NCBI RefSeq assembly: GCF_003205575.1
Contig: NZ_PYBW01000108.1
Span: 32,885 to 96,884, forward strand
From: Streptomyces tateyamensis
GTDB lineage: Bacteria; Actinomycetota; Actinomycetes; Streptomycetales; Streptomycetaceae
Length of the DNA: 64,000 nt
Reading direction: 5' to 3'
Part shown: one piece after another, positions 6,507-15,205 of the stretch
Numbering within the stretch: the first letter of the stretch is position 1
Layout of the letters: every line of letters starts with the position of its first letter
Program-made: the position numbers and the translations under genes
Notes under the pieces: model-generated
What the model saw: the letters and a program-made list of their open reading frames with translations, nothing else
Databases searched by the model: none
What the model was told of the DNA's origin: nothing

Positions 6507-8138
6507 ATGCCCGAAACCACGCCGACCGACCAGGTGCCGCCCCCGGAGCCGGCCGGCCGGGCTCCGTCCCCGGTGCCCGGCCAGGTCCCGCCCTCCGTCT
6601 GGGATGCGCCCCTCAACGGGTACCGCCCGCCGCTGCACCCGGTGAAGCCGCCGCAGCCGGGCTGGGTGGTGGCGATCCGGGCCCGCCCCGCGCCCGCGCC
6701 CGGCCCCCGGGTGCTGCTCGCCGCCCTGGTGGTGGGCCTGCTCAGCGCCGTGCTGCTGAACGGCGCCGTCGCCGCCAACCTGCTGCTGGTCGCGGTGGCC
6801 GCCGCGGTGCCCGCCGCCCTCTCCGCCCGGGCCGCCGGGCGACGGGTACGGCCGTGGACGGCGCTCTGGGCGCTGGGCGCGCTGGCGCTGCTGGCGGTGC
6901 CGCTGCTCAGCGACGCCGGCTGGCCCAGCCTGCTGGCGGTGACCGCCGCGCTCGCGCTGGCCTCGCTCGGCCTGCACGGCGGGCGGACCTGGGCCGGGGT
7001 GCTGCTCGGCGGGATCGGCACCTGCTGGCAGGTGCTGCCCTCGCTGCCGGCGGCGGCTGCGGCGGTGCGCTCCGTCGCGATGCCGGACCGTGCCAGGTGG
7101 CTGCCCGCCGTCCGGGCAGTACTGGCGACCGCGATCCTGCTGGCCGTCTTCGGCTCGCTGTTCGCCGCGGCCGACCCGGCCTTCGGCGACCTGTTCGCCG
7201 GGCTCAGCCCGCAGTTGCCGTTCGGCTGGGACCTGATCGGGCGGGTGCTGGTCTTCCTCGGCGGTACGGCCGTCGCGCTCGGCGCGGCCCGTACCGCCGC
7301 CGCCCCGGTCCGCTACGACCGGCTGCCGGTCAGGCCGGCCACCCCGCGCCGGCTGCTGGAGTGGGCGGTGCCGCTGGCCGTGCTCGACCTGCTGTTCGCC
7401 ACCTTCATCGGGCTGCAGCTGGCGGTGCTCTTCGGCGGCTACCGGCGGCTGATCAAGGAGACCGGGCTGACCTACGCCGAGTACGCCCGCCAGGGCTTCT
7501 GGCAGCTGCTCTGGGTCACCCTGCTGACCCTGGTGGTGGTCGCGGTGGCGCACCGCTGGGCGCCGCGGGCCACCGGGCGCGACCGGGCCGCGGTGCGGGT
7601 GCTGCTCGGGCTGCTCTGCGCGCTGTCGCTGGGCGTGGTCGGGGCGGGGCTGCTGCGGATGCGGCACTACGTGGACGCCTACGGGCTGACCCAGCTGCGG
7701 GTCTGGGTGACCGGGGTGGAACTCTGGCTGGCGCTGCTCTTCGTGCTGCTGCTGGTGGCCGTGCTGACCCGGCGGACCGGCTGGCTGCCGCGCGCGGTGG
7801 CGGCGAGCGCGGCGCTGGCCGCCCTGGTCTACGGGCTGGTCTCGCCGGACGCGCTGGTGGCCCAGCAGAACGTGGACCGCTACCGCGCGAGCGGCCGGAT
7901 CGACCTCGCCTACCTGCGCACCCTCTCCGCGGACGCCGTCCCCGCCCTGGACCAGCTGCCCGAGGCGGAGCGCAACTGCGCGCTGCACCGGATCAGCGAA
8001 CGGGTCGGCGAGTCCGTCCCCTGGTACGCGACCAGCCTGAGCACCGCCGAGGCCCGCCGGATCCTGGCCGCCCGCCCGCTCACCGACGACCTGACCGGCT
8101 GCCCGGCCGACGACGAGCCGGGCGACGCCGCCCCGTAG
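6507..8138 (+). CDS. DUF4173 (DUF4153-like) integral membrane protein
   Basis: A 543-residue polytopic protein of unknown function. It has a Pro-rich cytoplasmic head (1-70) and about twelve membrane segments from residue ~75 to ~445. The segments contain the family's typical core: LFAAADPAFGDLF, then a helix pair ending RLIKETGLTYAEYARQGFWQLLWVTLLTL near the middle. The last ~100 residues are soluble, with DRYRASGRIDLAYLRTLSADAVPAL and two cysteines, and end acidic. The ATG at 6507 is the first in frame after the promoter region. ychF follows 74 bp later with its own -10 box, so co-transcription is uncertain. Confidence 0.8.
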   Translation: MPETTPTDQVPPPEPAGRAPSPVPGQVPPSVWDAPLNGYRPPLHPVKPPQPGWVVAIRARPAPAPGPRVLLAALVVGLLSAVLLNGAVAANLLLVAVAAAVPAALSARAAGRRVRPWTALWALGALALLAVPLLSDAGWPSLLAVTAALALASLGLHGGRTWAGVLLGGIGTCWQVLPSLPAAAAAVRSVAMPDRARWLPAVRAVLATAILLAVFGSLFAAADPAFGDLFAGLSPQLPFGWDLIGRVLVFLGGTAVALGAARTAAAPVRYDRLPVRPATPRRLLEWAVPLAVLDLLFATFIGLQLAVLFGGYRRLIKETGLTYAEYARQGFWQLLWVTLLTLVVVAVAHRWAPRATGRDRAAVRVLLGLLCALSLGVVGAGLLRMRHYVDAYGLTQLRVWVTGVELWLALLFVLLLVAVLTRRTGWLPRAVAASAALAALVYGLVSPDALVAQQNVDRYRASGRIDLAYLRTLSADAVPALDQLPEAERNCALHRISERVGESVPWYATSLSTAEARRILAARPLTDDLTGCPADDEPGDAAP

Positions 8139-8148
8139 TCGCGGCCCG

Positions 8149-8154
8149 TAGAAT
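8149..8154 (+). promoter_or_regulatory. -10 box of the ychF promoter
   Basis: TAGAAT just after the DUF4173 stop, giving a leader of about 50 nt before ychF. No good -35 is visible at normal spacing. Confidence 0.35.
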
Positions 8155-8212
8155 CGGCAGTCGGCCCGTACGGTGCCGCTCCACGACCTCCAAGCCCACG
8201 GGATCTCGCTTC

Positions 8213-9286
<1,074 letters not shown>

Positions 9287-9333
9287 CCGTTCGCTTACTG
9301 CATGTTAGGCGTTGAGTCAAACGTGCGCGTCAG

Positions 9334-9365
9334 AAGGGGTCGGGCTCTGTCGAGCCCGACCCCTT
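9334..9365 (+). terminator. Rho-independent-type terminator after ychF
   Basis: A perfect 14-bp stem (arm AAGGGGTCGGGCTC) with a TGTC loop, 47 bp past the ychF stop. There is no long T-run, as usual in streptomycetes. Confidence 0.8.
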
Positions 9366-9469
9366 CGTCGTCCCCGTGCCGGATGGGTGCTGGATGTTCT
9401 GACGCATGGTCAGCGGTGGTCAGGTGTCGTAAACGGTGGACCGGTGCCCCCGTTGGAGTCGGCCCCTTC

Positions 9470-9642
9470 GTGGTGACGGTGCTGGACGTGATGCGCGATC
9501 CGTTTACCGGGATCGGCAAGCCCGAGCCCCTGGAGTACCGCCTGCCGGGGCCTGGTCAGGGCGGATCGATGACGAGCACCGGCTCGTCCATCTGGACACC
9601 GACCGGGACGTCATCGTCCTCGCTGCCCGCTACCACTACTGA
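9470..9642 (+). pseudogene. Relic of a YoeB/Txe mRNA-interferase toxin gene (frameshifted, 5'-truncated)
   Basis: Two overlapping frames together spell the C-terminal two-thirds of YoeB. Frame 2 gives LDVMRDPFTGIGKPEPLEYRL and PG up to ~9551; the next frame continues AWSGRIDDEHRLVHLDTDRD and ends VIVLAARYHY at a TGA (9640-9642). One extra base near 9550 separates them. The catalytic residues known in YoeB are still spelled (Glu of GKPEPL, Arg of EHRLV, His-Tyr of RYHY), but the N-terminal ~30 residues and any start codon are gone and WSRRI has become WSGRI. No YefM antitoxin is recognisable upstream. It lies between the ychF terminator and the DUF488 gene and is surely non-functional. Confidence 0.85.
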
Positions 9643-9685
9643 TCCCCGGTCCTGCCGTCACGGTGCTGATGCCAGGTCGGGCTCG

Positions 9686-10045
9686 CTACCCCTCGTCCCC
9701 CGTCAGCAGCTCCGTCAGCACCGCCACGTGGTGGGCGTGCGGGTTCTTGGTGGCCGTCAGGAGGGTGAGGACGGGGTGGGTGCGCAGGGCGGTGAGGTGG
9801 GTGCGGGCCTCGGGGGTGGCGAGTTCGGCGCGGTAGCGGGCGGCGAACTCGGCGGCGTGGGCCTCGGGGTCGGCGTGCAGGAAGTGGCGCAGCTCGGTGG
9901 AGGGGGCAAGGTCCTTGGCCCACTCGCCGAGGGCGGCGTCCTCCTTGCCGAGGCCGCGCGGCCAGAGCCGGTCGACCAGGACGCGGTGGCCGTCGGCCGG
10001 CTCGGGCGGATCGTAGGCGCGGCGGGTGCGGACCAGCGGTGGCAT
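9686..10045 (-). CDS. DUF488 family protein
   Basis: A 119-residue soluble protein of the DUF488 family (YeaO-like branch), function unknown. It has the family hallmarks VRTRRAYDPPEPADGHRVLV (residues 5-24), DRLWPRGLGKED directly after, WAKDLAPSTELRHFLH and TLLTATKNPHAHHVAVL at the C-terminus. Length is normal. It ends 43 bp after the YoeB relic on the other strand and starts 15 bp past the stop of the HAD gene on the same strand, so it could be the last gene of the leftward reductase-deaminase-HAD set. Confidence 0.85.
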   Translation of the reverse strand: MPPLVRTRRAYDPPEPADGHRVLVDRLWPRGLGKEDAALGEWAKDLAPSTELRHFLHADPEAHAAEFAARYRAELATPEARTHLTALRTHPVLTLLTATKNPHAHHVAVLTELLTGDEG

Positions 10046-10060
10046 GCGGTCCAGTGTGGG

Positions 10061-10714
10061 TCAGAGGGTGAGCTGCAGGGTGCCGTCCACGCCGGAGGTG
10101 ATCCGGATGGCGGTCAGGTCGGCCACGTGGGCGGTGGGGGCGTGCGCGGCGGCCCGCGGGCCGACCCCGACCACCCGCATGCCGGCGGCCCGGCCCGCCG
10201 CGATGCCGGCCTCGGAGTCCTCGAAGACCAGGCAGTCGGCCGGGTCGACGCCCAGCGCGGCGGCGGCCTTGAGGAAGCCCTCCGGGTCGGGCTTGCTGGC
10301 GCCCACCTGCTCCGCGGTGACGGCCAGCGCCGGGAAGGGCAGGCCGGCCGCGTCCATTCGGACCCGGGCCAGCCGCTCGTCGGCGGAGGTGACCAGGGCG
10401 TGCGGGTGGCCGGCGAGGGCGGCCAGGAAGGCGGCCGCGCCGGGGACCTCGACGACGCCCTCGACGTCCGCGGTCTCCTCGGCCAGCATCGCCCGGTTCT
10501 CCGCCAGGTTCTGCTCCATCGGGCGGTCCGGCAGGAGCAGCGCCATCGACAGGTGGCCCTGGCGCCCGTGCACCACGCGCATCACCGCGTCGCCGTCCAG
10601 GCCTTGGCGGTCGGCCCAGCGGCGCCAGCAGCGTTCGACCACCGCGTCGGAGTTGACCAGGGTCCCGTCCATGTCGAGCAGCAGGGCGCGGGCGGGGAGC
10701 ACGGTGGTGGGCAT
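10061..10714 (-). CDS. HAD-superfamily (subfamily IA) phosphatase
   Basis: A 217-residue haloacid-dehalogenase-type phosphatase. Motif I is LLLDMDGTLVNSD (nucleophile and acid/base Asp, residues 11-23), motif II is the Ser of ALVTSADERL, motif III the Lys of GASKPDPEGFL, and motif IV CLVFEDSEAGIAAG. A helical cap lies between motifs I and II (about residues 24-90). The closest look is to sugar-phosphate or glycerol-phosphate phosphatases. It lies 35 bp downstream of the deaminase gene with a GGAG ribosome binding site. Next to a RibD-like deaminase and reductase, a phosphatase for the pyrimidine intermediate of riboflavin synthesis is a tempting but unproven role. Confidence 0.88.
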   Translation of the reverse strand: MPTTVLPARALLLDMDGTLVNSDAVVERCWRRWADRQGLDGDAVMRVVHGRQGHLSMALLLPDRPMEQNLAENRAMLAEETADVEGVVEVPGAAAFLAALAGHPHALVTSADERLARVRMDAAGLPFPALAVTAEQVGASKPDPEGFLKAAAALGVDPADCLVFEDSEAGIAAGRAAGMRVVGVGPRAAAHAPTAHVADLTAIRITSGVDGTLQLTL

Positions 10715-10749
10715 GCGGGGACTCCAGGGGTGCGGCCAGTTATGTTCCC

Positions 10750-11205
10750 TCAGAATACAAAAAGGTGCCGGTTGACTTCACGCGCCGCTGCCGCGAGCTC
10801 CGGCAGCTCCACCACCTCGACCCCGGCCTGCCGCAGCAGGTCGATCCCCTCGCAGCCGGTGACGAACAGGTCCGGCTCGCGCCAGGCCACCACCACCCGC
10901 GGGATCCCCGCCGCCAGCACCAGCTGCGCGCACGGGTGCGGCCGCGAGGCCCGCCGGCTGCACGGCTCCAGCGAGCTGTACAGGGTGGCGGTGCGCAGCC
11001 GCGGGTCCTCGGCCGGCAGCTTGGCCAGCGCCGACTCCTCGGCGTGCACCACCGGGTCGCCCTCCCGGCTGTAGCCCTCGGCCAGCACCGCGCCGTCCGC
11101 GCCGACCAGCACCGCGCCGACCGAGAAGGCGCCGGTGGCGGGCGGGCAGTGGGTGGAGAGCTCGATCGCGCGGGTCAGGAAGGCCAGGTCGGTTTCCCGG
11201 GTCAT
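10750..11205 (-). CDS. RibD N-terminal-like (CMP/dCMP-type) zinc deaminase
   Basis: A 151-residue cytidine-deaminase-fold protein. The zinc site is HAEESAL (His and catalytic Glu) plus the PC...C pair in EPCSRRASRPHPCAQL; the long gap between the two cysteines and the following AGIPRVVVAWREPDLFVTG resemble the deaminase half of RibD rather than free-base deaminases. GIDLLRQAGVEVVEL completes the RibD-like C-terminus. It overlaps the upstream reductase gene by 4 bp (ATGA), so the two are translationally coupled. Lengths sum to about one RibD, but in the order reductase then deaminase. The substrate is unproven. Confidence 0.85.
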   Translation of the reverse strand: MTRETDLAFLTRAIELSTHCPPATGAFSVGAVLVGADGAVLAEGYSREGDPVVHAEESALAKLPAEDPRLRTATLYSSLEPCSRRASRPHPCAQLVLAAGIPRVVVAWREPDLFVTGCEGIDLLRQAGVEVVELPELAAAAREVNRHLFVF

Positions 11206-11882
11206 GCGGACTCCTTGGGGGCGTAGCGGAGCAGGACGACGTCCGCCCCGACGGTACGGGCCTCCAGCAGCCGCAGCCGCCGGGTGCTGCCGCCCGGGAA
11301 GGCGGCCGGGTTGACGAACCGGGGCGCGCCGGCCTCGCCGACCAGCAGCGGGGCCACCGCCAGCTGGAGCTCGTCGGCCAGCCCCTCGGCCAGGAACTGG
11401 GTGTGCACCGAGCCGCCGCCCTCCACCATCAGCCGCCGCACTCCGCGCCGGCCCAGGTCGTCCAGCAGCGGCCCGAGCCCGCCGCCGAGGTCCACCGCGA
11501 CCACCTCGGCCAGCCCGCCGAGCGCGGCCCGCAGCCCGAGGGCGGCGGCCGCGCCGGTGTACACCAGCTTCGCCTCCCCGGTGTGCCAGAACCGCAGCTC
11601 GGGGCCGAGTTCGCCGCTCGCGCTGAGCGTCACCTTCAGCGGGTACGCCGGCCGCCCGGCGGCCTGGCGGGCGGCCCGCCGCGCCGGGTCGTTCACCAGC
11701 AGCCGCGGGTTGTCCCGGCGCAGGGTGGTGGAGCCGACCAGGATCGCGTCGCAGTCGGCCCGCAGCTCGTCCACCCGGTCGAAGTCGGCCGGGTTGGAGA
11801 GCAGCAGGCGCTCGGGCGAGGCGTCGTCCAGGTAGCCGTCGATCGACATCGCGGCACTGAGCAGCACGTGGGGGCGGGTCAC
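11202..11882 (-). CDS. RibD C-terminal/dihydrofolate-reductase-fold pyrimidine reductase
   Basis: A 226-residue NAD(P)H-dependent reductase of the RibD C-terminal family. Motifs are the start RPHVLLSAAMSIDGYLDD, the early substrate loop DAILVGSTTLRRDNPRLLV, the nucleotide-binding RRLMVEGGGSVHTQFLAEG and the terminal LRLLEARTVGADVVLLRY. In the family it reduces the ribosyl of 5-amino-6-ribosylamino-uracil 5'-phosphate or an analogue. It is the first gene of a leftward set and overlaps the deaminase start by 4 bp. 10 bp upstream lies the stop of the PPOX-family gene on the same strand, so the operon may start at 12474. Confidence 0.88.
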   Translation of the reverse strand: MTRPHVLLSAAMSIDGYLDDASPERLLLSNPADFDRVDELRADCDAILVGSTTLRRDNPRLLVNDPARRAARQAAGRPAYPLKVTLSASGELGPELRFWHTGEAKLVYTGAAAALGLRAALGGLAEVVAVDLGGGLGPLLDDLGRRGVRRLMVEGGGSVHTQFLAEGLADELQLAVAPLLVGEAGAPRFVNPAAFPGGSTRRLRLLEARTVGADVVLLRYAPKESA

Positions 11883-11892
11883 CCGGTCAAGG

Positions 11893-12474
11893 CTACGGCC
11901 GGGGCGGAAGCGGCAGCGGCAGGGCCGGCAGGCCGTCCACGCTGGCGGCGTTGTAGGGCTTGCTCGCGCAGTACTCGGCGAACTCCGCCTCGCTCTTGCG
12001 GCCGAAGTAGTCGGCGTGCAGCGCGCGGTCCTCGCGGTAGTCCATGAACGGGACGGCGAAGCCGCAGGAGTCGCTGACCCGCTCGGCGTGCACCAGCACC
12101 ACGCAGCGCAGCCCGGCCCCGTCCGCCCCGGCGGGGAAGCGGGCGACCAGCTCGGCGAACCGCGCGTCGTCGCGCAGCACCGCCTCCCCGCGCCCGTGCA
12201 CCCGCACCACGGTGGGCGGACCGGTGAAGGCGCACCACATCAGCGTGATCCGGCCGTTCTCCCGCAGGTGGGCGATGGTCTCGGCGGTGCTGCCGCCGAA
12301 GTCGAGGTAGGCCAGGGTCAGTTCGTCCAGCACCACGAGGGTGCCGGCCCGGCCCTTGGGCGACACGTTCACGTGGCCGTCGCCGGCCAGCGGGGCGGAG
12401 GCGGTGAAGAAGAGCGGCTGGGCCTCGATGAACGCGCGCAGCCGGCCGTCGATCCGTTCATAGGTCTTTCCCAT
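11893..12474 (-). CDS. Pyridoxamine 5'-phosphate oxidase-family (split-barrel FMN) protein
   Basis: A 193-residue protein of the PPOX superfamily. The split barrel is seen from FFTASAPLAGDGHVNVSPKG (residues 22-41), through LAYLDFGGSTAETIAHLREN and RITLMWCAFTGPPTVVRVHG. The C-terminal CGFAVPFMDYREDR and FGRKSEAEFAEY segment occurs in many actinobacterial members with flavin or F420 cofactors. It has an unusual direct promoter: TAGGAT 6 nt before the ATG, overlapping a large palindrome shared with the divergent methyltransferase gene. The biochemical reaction cannot be told from sequence. Confidence 0.85.
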   Translation of the reverse strand: MGKTYERIDGRLRAFIEAQPLFFTASAPLAGDGHVNVSPKGRAGTLVVLDELTLAYLDFGGSTAETIAHLRENGRITLMWCAFTGPPTVVRVHGRGEAVLRDDARFAELVARFPAGADGAGLRCVVLVHAERVSDSCGFAVPFMDYREDRALHADYFGRKSEAEFAEYCASKPYNAASVDGLPALPLPLPPRP

Positions 12475-12480
12475 GCCGCC

Positions 12481-12542
12481 ATCCTAACTATGTCTCACTG
12501 ATCAAGACAGATCTTCTTGACTGGTGAGACAGTGGCTAGGCT
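12481..12542. promoter_or_regulatory. Back-to-back leaderless promoters around a 41-bp palindromic operator
   Basis: An imperfect dyad spans 12491-12531. The 17-bp arms match at 14 positions: TGTCTCAC (12491-12498) with GTGAGACA (12524-12531), and CAAGA (12503-12507) with TCTTG (12515-12519), around the centre 12508-12514. On each side, just outside, is a -10 hexamer placed 6 nt before a start codon: TAGGAT (12481-12486, minus) for the PPOX gene and TAGGCT (12537-12542, plus) for the methyltransferase gene. The dyad therefore covers both -35 regions, so one dimeric regulator could silence both genes. No regulator gene is adjacent. Confidence 0.7.
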
Positions 12543-12548
12543 CCCGCC

Positions 12549-13370
12549 ATGACGAACCCTCAGCACCCCCAGGCCGTCTACACCCACGGCCACACCGCGG
12601 CCGTGCTGCGCTCGCACCGCAGCCGCACCGCCGCCAACTCCGCCGGCTACCTGCTGCCCGAGCTGACGCCTGGTCAGCGGGTACTGGACATCGGCTGCGG
12701 CCCGGGCACCATCACCGCGGACCTGGCCGAACTGGTCGGGCCGGCCGGCGCAGTGGTCGCCGTGGACAGCTCGCCCGAGGTGGTGGCGCAGGCCGAGCAG
12801 CACGCGGCCGACCGCGGGCTGACCGGCATCGAGTTCGCGGTCGGCGACGTGTACGCGCTGCCGTACGCCACCGGCGAGTTCGACGTGGTGCACGCCCACC
12901 AACTGCTGCAGCACCTGGCCGACCCGGTGGCCGCGCTGCGCGAGCTGCGCCGGGTCCTGGCACCGGGCGGCGTGCTGGCGGCCCGGGATGCCGACTACCA
13001 GGCGATGACCTGGTACCCCGAACTGCCGGAGCTGACCGACTGGCTGGCCCTGTACCGCGGCTGCGCCAGGGCCAACGGCGGCGAGCCGGACGCCGGGCGG
13101 CGGCTGGCCGCCTGGGCCCGGGCGGCCGGTTTCACCGAGGTCACCGCCTCCAGCTCCAGCTGGACCTTCGCGACCCCCGGCGAGCGCCTGTGGTGGGGCG
13201 AGTCCTGGGCCGACCGGACCACCTCCTCGGGGCTGGCCGGCACCGCGCTGGCGGCGGGGCTGGCCACCGAGGCGCAGCTGGCCGCGATCGCACAGGGCTG
13301 GCGGCGCTGGACGGTCGAGCCGGACGGCTGGTTCGCGGTGCTGCACGGCGAGGTGCTGGCCCGGGGGTAG
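12549..13370 (+). CDS. Class I SAM-dependent methyltransferase
   Basis: A 273-residue UbiE/COQ5-like methyltransferase. Motif I is VLDIGCGPGTITADL (residues ~46-60), motif post-I VVAVDSSPEVV, motif II EFDVVHAHQLLQHL, and motif III LRRVLAPGGVLAARD. Many Streptomyces proteins of this kind act on small molecules; the substrate is unknown. Residues after ~175 form a helical cap that would shape the acceptor site. It is divergent from the PPOX-family gene and has a TAGGCT -10 box 6 nt before the ATG, with no ribosome binding site. Confidence 0.9.
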   Translation: MTNPQHPQAVYTHGHTAAVLRSHRSRTAANSAGYLLPELTPGQRVLDIGCGPGTITADLAELVGPAGAVVAVDSSPEVVAQAEQHAADRGLTGIEFAVGDVYALPYATGEFDVVHAHQLLQHLADPVAALRELRRVLAPGGVLAARDADYQAMTWYPELPELTDWLALYRGCARANGGEPDAGRRLAAWARAAGFTEVTASSSSWTFATPGERLWWGESWADRTTSSGLAGTALAAGLATEAQLAAIAQGWRRWTVEPDGWFAVLHGEVLARG

Positions 13371-13435
13371 CAGCGGCGCCGGCCGCAGGGCCGGTCAGCA
13401 TCGGGGGCGCAGGCCGGGCGGGGTGTCCGGTGGGC

Positions 13436-13441
13436 TAGAGT
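13436..13441 (+). promoter_or_regulatory. -10 box upstream of the septum-formation-domain gene
   Basis: TAGAGT about 37 nt before the ATG at 13479; the leader contains GCGGGGGAG as ribosome binding site. Confidence 0.4.
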
Positions 13442-13478
13442 CCGCGCCAGCCATCGAACTGGAGCGCGGGGGAGTCTG

Positions 13479-14750
13479 ATGACGGCAGAGCAGGAGCGGG
13501 CGGCCGACGGACCGCAGGACGCGGTGCCCGCGGACTGCGCACCGCCGGCCCCGCAGCCGTACCCCGCCGGGCCGCCGCAGGTGCAGCCGTACCCGGTACC
13601 GCCCCAGGTGCAGCCGTACCCGGTGCCGCCGCAGGCCGCCTACCCGCCGTACCAGGGACAGGGCCCCGGCCCGTACCCGCCCGCCCCCGGCTATCCGGTC
13701 TACGGCGGCTACCCCGGCGGCTACCCCGGCTGGGGCACGCCGCCCCCGCCGCCCGGTACCAACGGCCTGGCCATCGGCGCCCTGGTCACCGCGCTCACCT
13801 GCTTCCTGTGGCCGGTGGGCCTGGGCCTGTCGATCGGCGCGCTGAACCAGATCCGCAAGCGGGGCGGCCAACGCGGCACCGGCCTGGCGGTGGCCGCCCT
13901 GATCCTCTCGGTCCTCGGCGCCTTCACCACCCTGGGCTCGCTGGCCGGCAAGAACAGCGGCCACAACGACTTCTCGCTCGGCGGTGGCTCCGGCACCGTC
14001 GCGGCCCGCGACCTGTCCACCGGCGACTGCTTCGACCGGGCCGGCAGCCTGGTGCGCAAGGTGCCGTGCAGCACCGCGCACGACGGCGAGGTGGTCGGCT
14101 CGCTGCAGCTGACCGGCAGCGGCTTCCCGGACGAGGCGGAGCGCCGCCGCCAGGCCGGGCCGGGCTGCCAGCGGTTCTCCCTGGACTACTCGATGGACGA
14201 CTGGGCGTTCCCGGACGGCATGGTGGTCCACTACTTCTACCCGGAGCAGGGCAGTTGGGACACCGGCGACCGGACCGCGACCTGCTTCCTGACCGACCCG
14301 GACAAGAAGCACACCGGCACGATGCGGCTGGACGCGAGCACCGCCACCAGCGCGCAGTACCGCTACCTCAAGGCGATGGACGCGATCGACACGGTCGGCA
14401 GCCGGCGCCCGAGCGGCTCGGTGGCCGACGACCCGGCGGGCTACCGCGAGTGGGCCGCCGACATGGCCAAGGTGCTGCAGGAGCAGACGGCCGCGCTGCA
14501 GGGCGGTTGGGACCCGGCGGTGGGCCCGGCGGTGGACGCCCAGACGGCCGAGCTGAAGCTGCGGATCCCGGGACTCCAGCGGGCCGCCCGGCCCACCGGG
14601 CCGGACGACCTGGCCCGGGCGCTGGCCGAGGCGGACCAGCACCGCGGCTACGACCAGCAGAAGGCGGTGCGCAAGCTGCTCAAGCTGAGCACCGACGACT
14701 CCTGGCAGAACCAGCCCGCGGGCAGCGACGGGGCCCCGAAGAGCGTCTGA
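13479..14750 (+). CDS. DUF4190 and septum-formation domain membrane protein
   Basis: A 423-residue protein. Residues 1-85 are Pro/Tyr/Gly-rich with imperfect repeats of QPYPVPPQV. Residues 87-150 form the DUF4190 unit of two helices (NGLAIGALVTALTCFLWPVG and GTGLAVAALILSVLGAFTT) joined by a loop LNQIRKRGGQRG. After the membrane comes an extracellular domain, residues ~165-290, with paired cysteines (GDCFDRAG, VPCSTAHDGEVVGS, GPGCQRF, ATCFL), matching the actinobacterial septum-formation (Septum_form) domain. The last ~100 residues are helical, probably coiled coil. A role at division septa is a family-name inference only. Confidence 0.82.
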   Translation: MTAEQERAADGPQDAVPADCAPPAPQPYPAGPPQVQPYPVPPQVQPYPVPPQAAYPPYQGQGPGPYPPAPGYPVYGGYPGGYPGWGTPPPPPGTNGLAIGALVTALTCFLWPVGLGLSIGALNQIRKRGGQRGTGLAVAALILSVLGAFTTLGSLAGKNSGHNDFSLGGGSGTVAARDLSTGDCFDRAGSLVRKVPCSTAHDGEVVGSLQLTGSGFPDEAERRRQAGPGCQRFSLDYSMDDWAFPDGMVVHYFYPEQGSWDTGDRTATCFLTDPDKKHTGTMRLDASTATSAQYRYLKAMDAIDTVGSRRPSGSVADDPAGYREWAADMAKVLQEQTAALQGGWDPAVGPAVDAQTAELKLRIPGLQRAARPTGPDDLARALAEADQHRGYDQQKAVRKLLKLSTDDSWQNQPAGSDGAPKSV

Positions 14751-15137
14751 CCCGCCGTCGGTCCCGGGCGCACCTGCCACAGTGCCGCCGCATCGGTGCG
14801 GAAGGACCCCGCAGGCACCTTGCGCGGCGGCGGGCGCGGGTCCACCCTTGCGGTAGTCGTCCGTGAGGTGTTCGCACCGGGAGCACCCGTTCGGTCGCGG
14901 TGCCCGGGGCGCCGTGTGCCGGGGTCCGGTGGACCGCCTCGCCCGGCGACCGTAACGGGGACGGGGGCTCGGTGTGCGCATCTTCTCAGGGGAACTCTCT
15001 CTTCCAGCTGACTCTCTTCGCCTTCGACGGGTCGTCAGGCCGCTGCTGTCGACCGGGCCGCCGCCCCGTTGACGTCTGCGAAACCTCGCCCGTACCTCCC
15101 GGTAGCGGGTCGTCCCTAGGCTCTGGGGACGGCCACA

Positions 15138-15181
15138 CCCTGCGGACCCGACTCGACCCCCACCGAGCCGGGCCCGCAGGG
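15138..15181 (-). other. 18-bp hairpin, better paired as minus-strand RNA
   Basis: Arms 15138-15155 and 15164-15181 flank an 8-nt loop and match at 16 of 18 positions. As plus-strand RNA the two exceptions are A-C mismatches; as minus-strand RNA they become G-U wobbles, so the whole stem pairs. No minus-strand gene is near. Confidence 0.5.
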
Positions 15182-15193
15182 CGGTCCGTGCCC

Positions 15194-15199
15194 TACCCT
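15194..15199 (+). promoter_or_regulatory. -10 box of a probable leaderless promoter (SPOR-like gene)
   Basis: TACCCT, 6 nt before the ATG at 15206, no ribosome binding site. It lies 12 bp after the 15138-15181 hairpin, so the hairpin covers the -35 zone. Confidence 0.45.
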
Positions 15200-15205
15200 T
15201 CGGCC

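Larger units (their letters stand above)
14751..15205. other. 455-bp intergenic region
   Basis: No convincing coding region: short open frames here lack ribosome binding sites and family likeness. It holds a long hairpin at 15138-15181 and a -10 box at 15194-15199. The segment 14985-15030 has lower GC than its surroundings (CTCTCTCTTCC tract), which may mark another promoter. Confidence 0.6.

Noticed and set aside
9287..9690. Insertion sequence or integrated element around the YoeB relic
   Set aside because: No transposase or integrase fragment, inverted terminal repeats or direct repeats are visible; only the toxin remnant remains.
14796..15011. 71-codon frame in the 455-bp gap
   Set aside because: No ribosome binding site or -10 box, low-complexity product and no family likeness.
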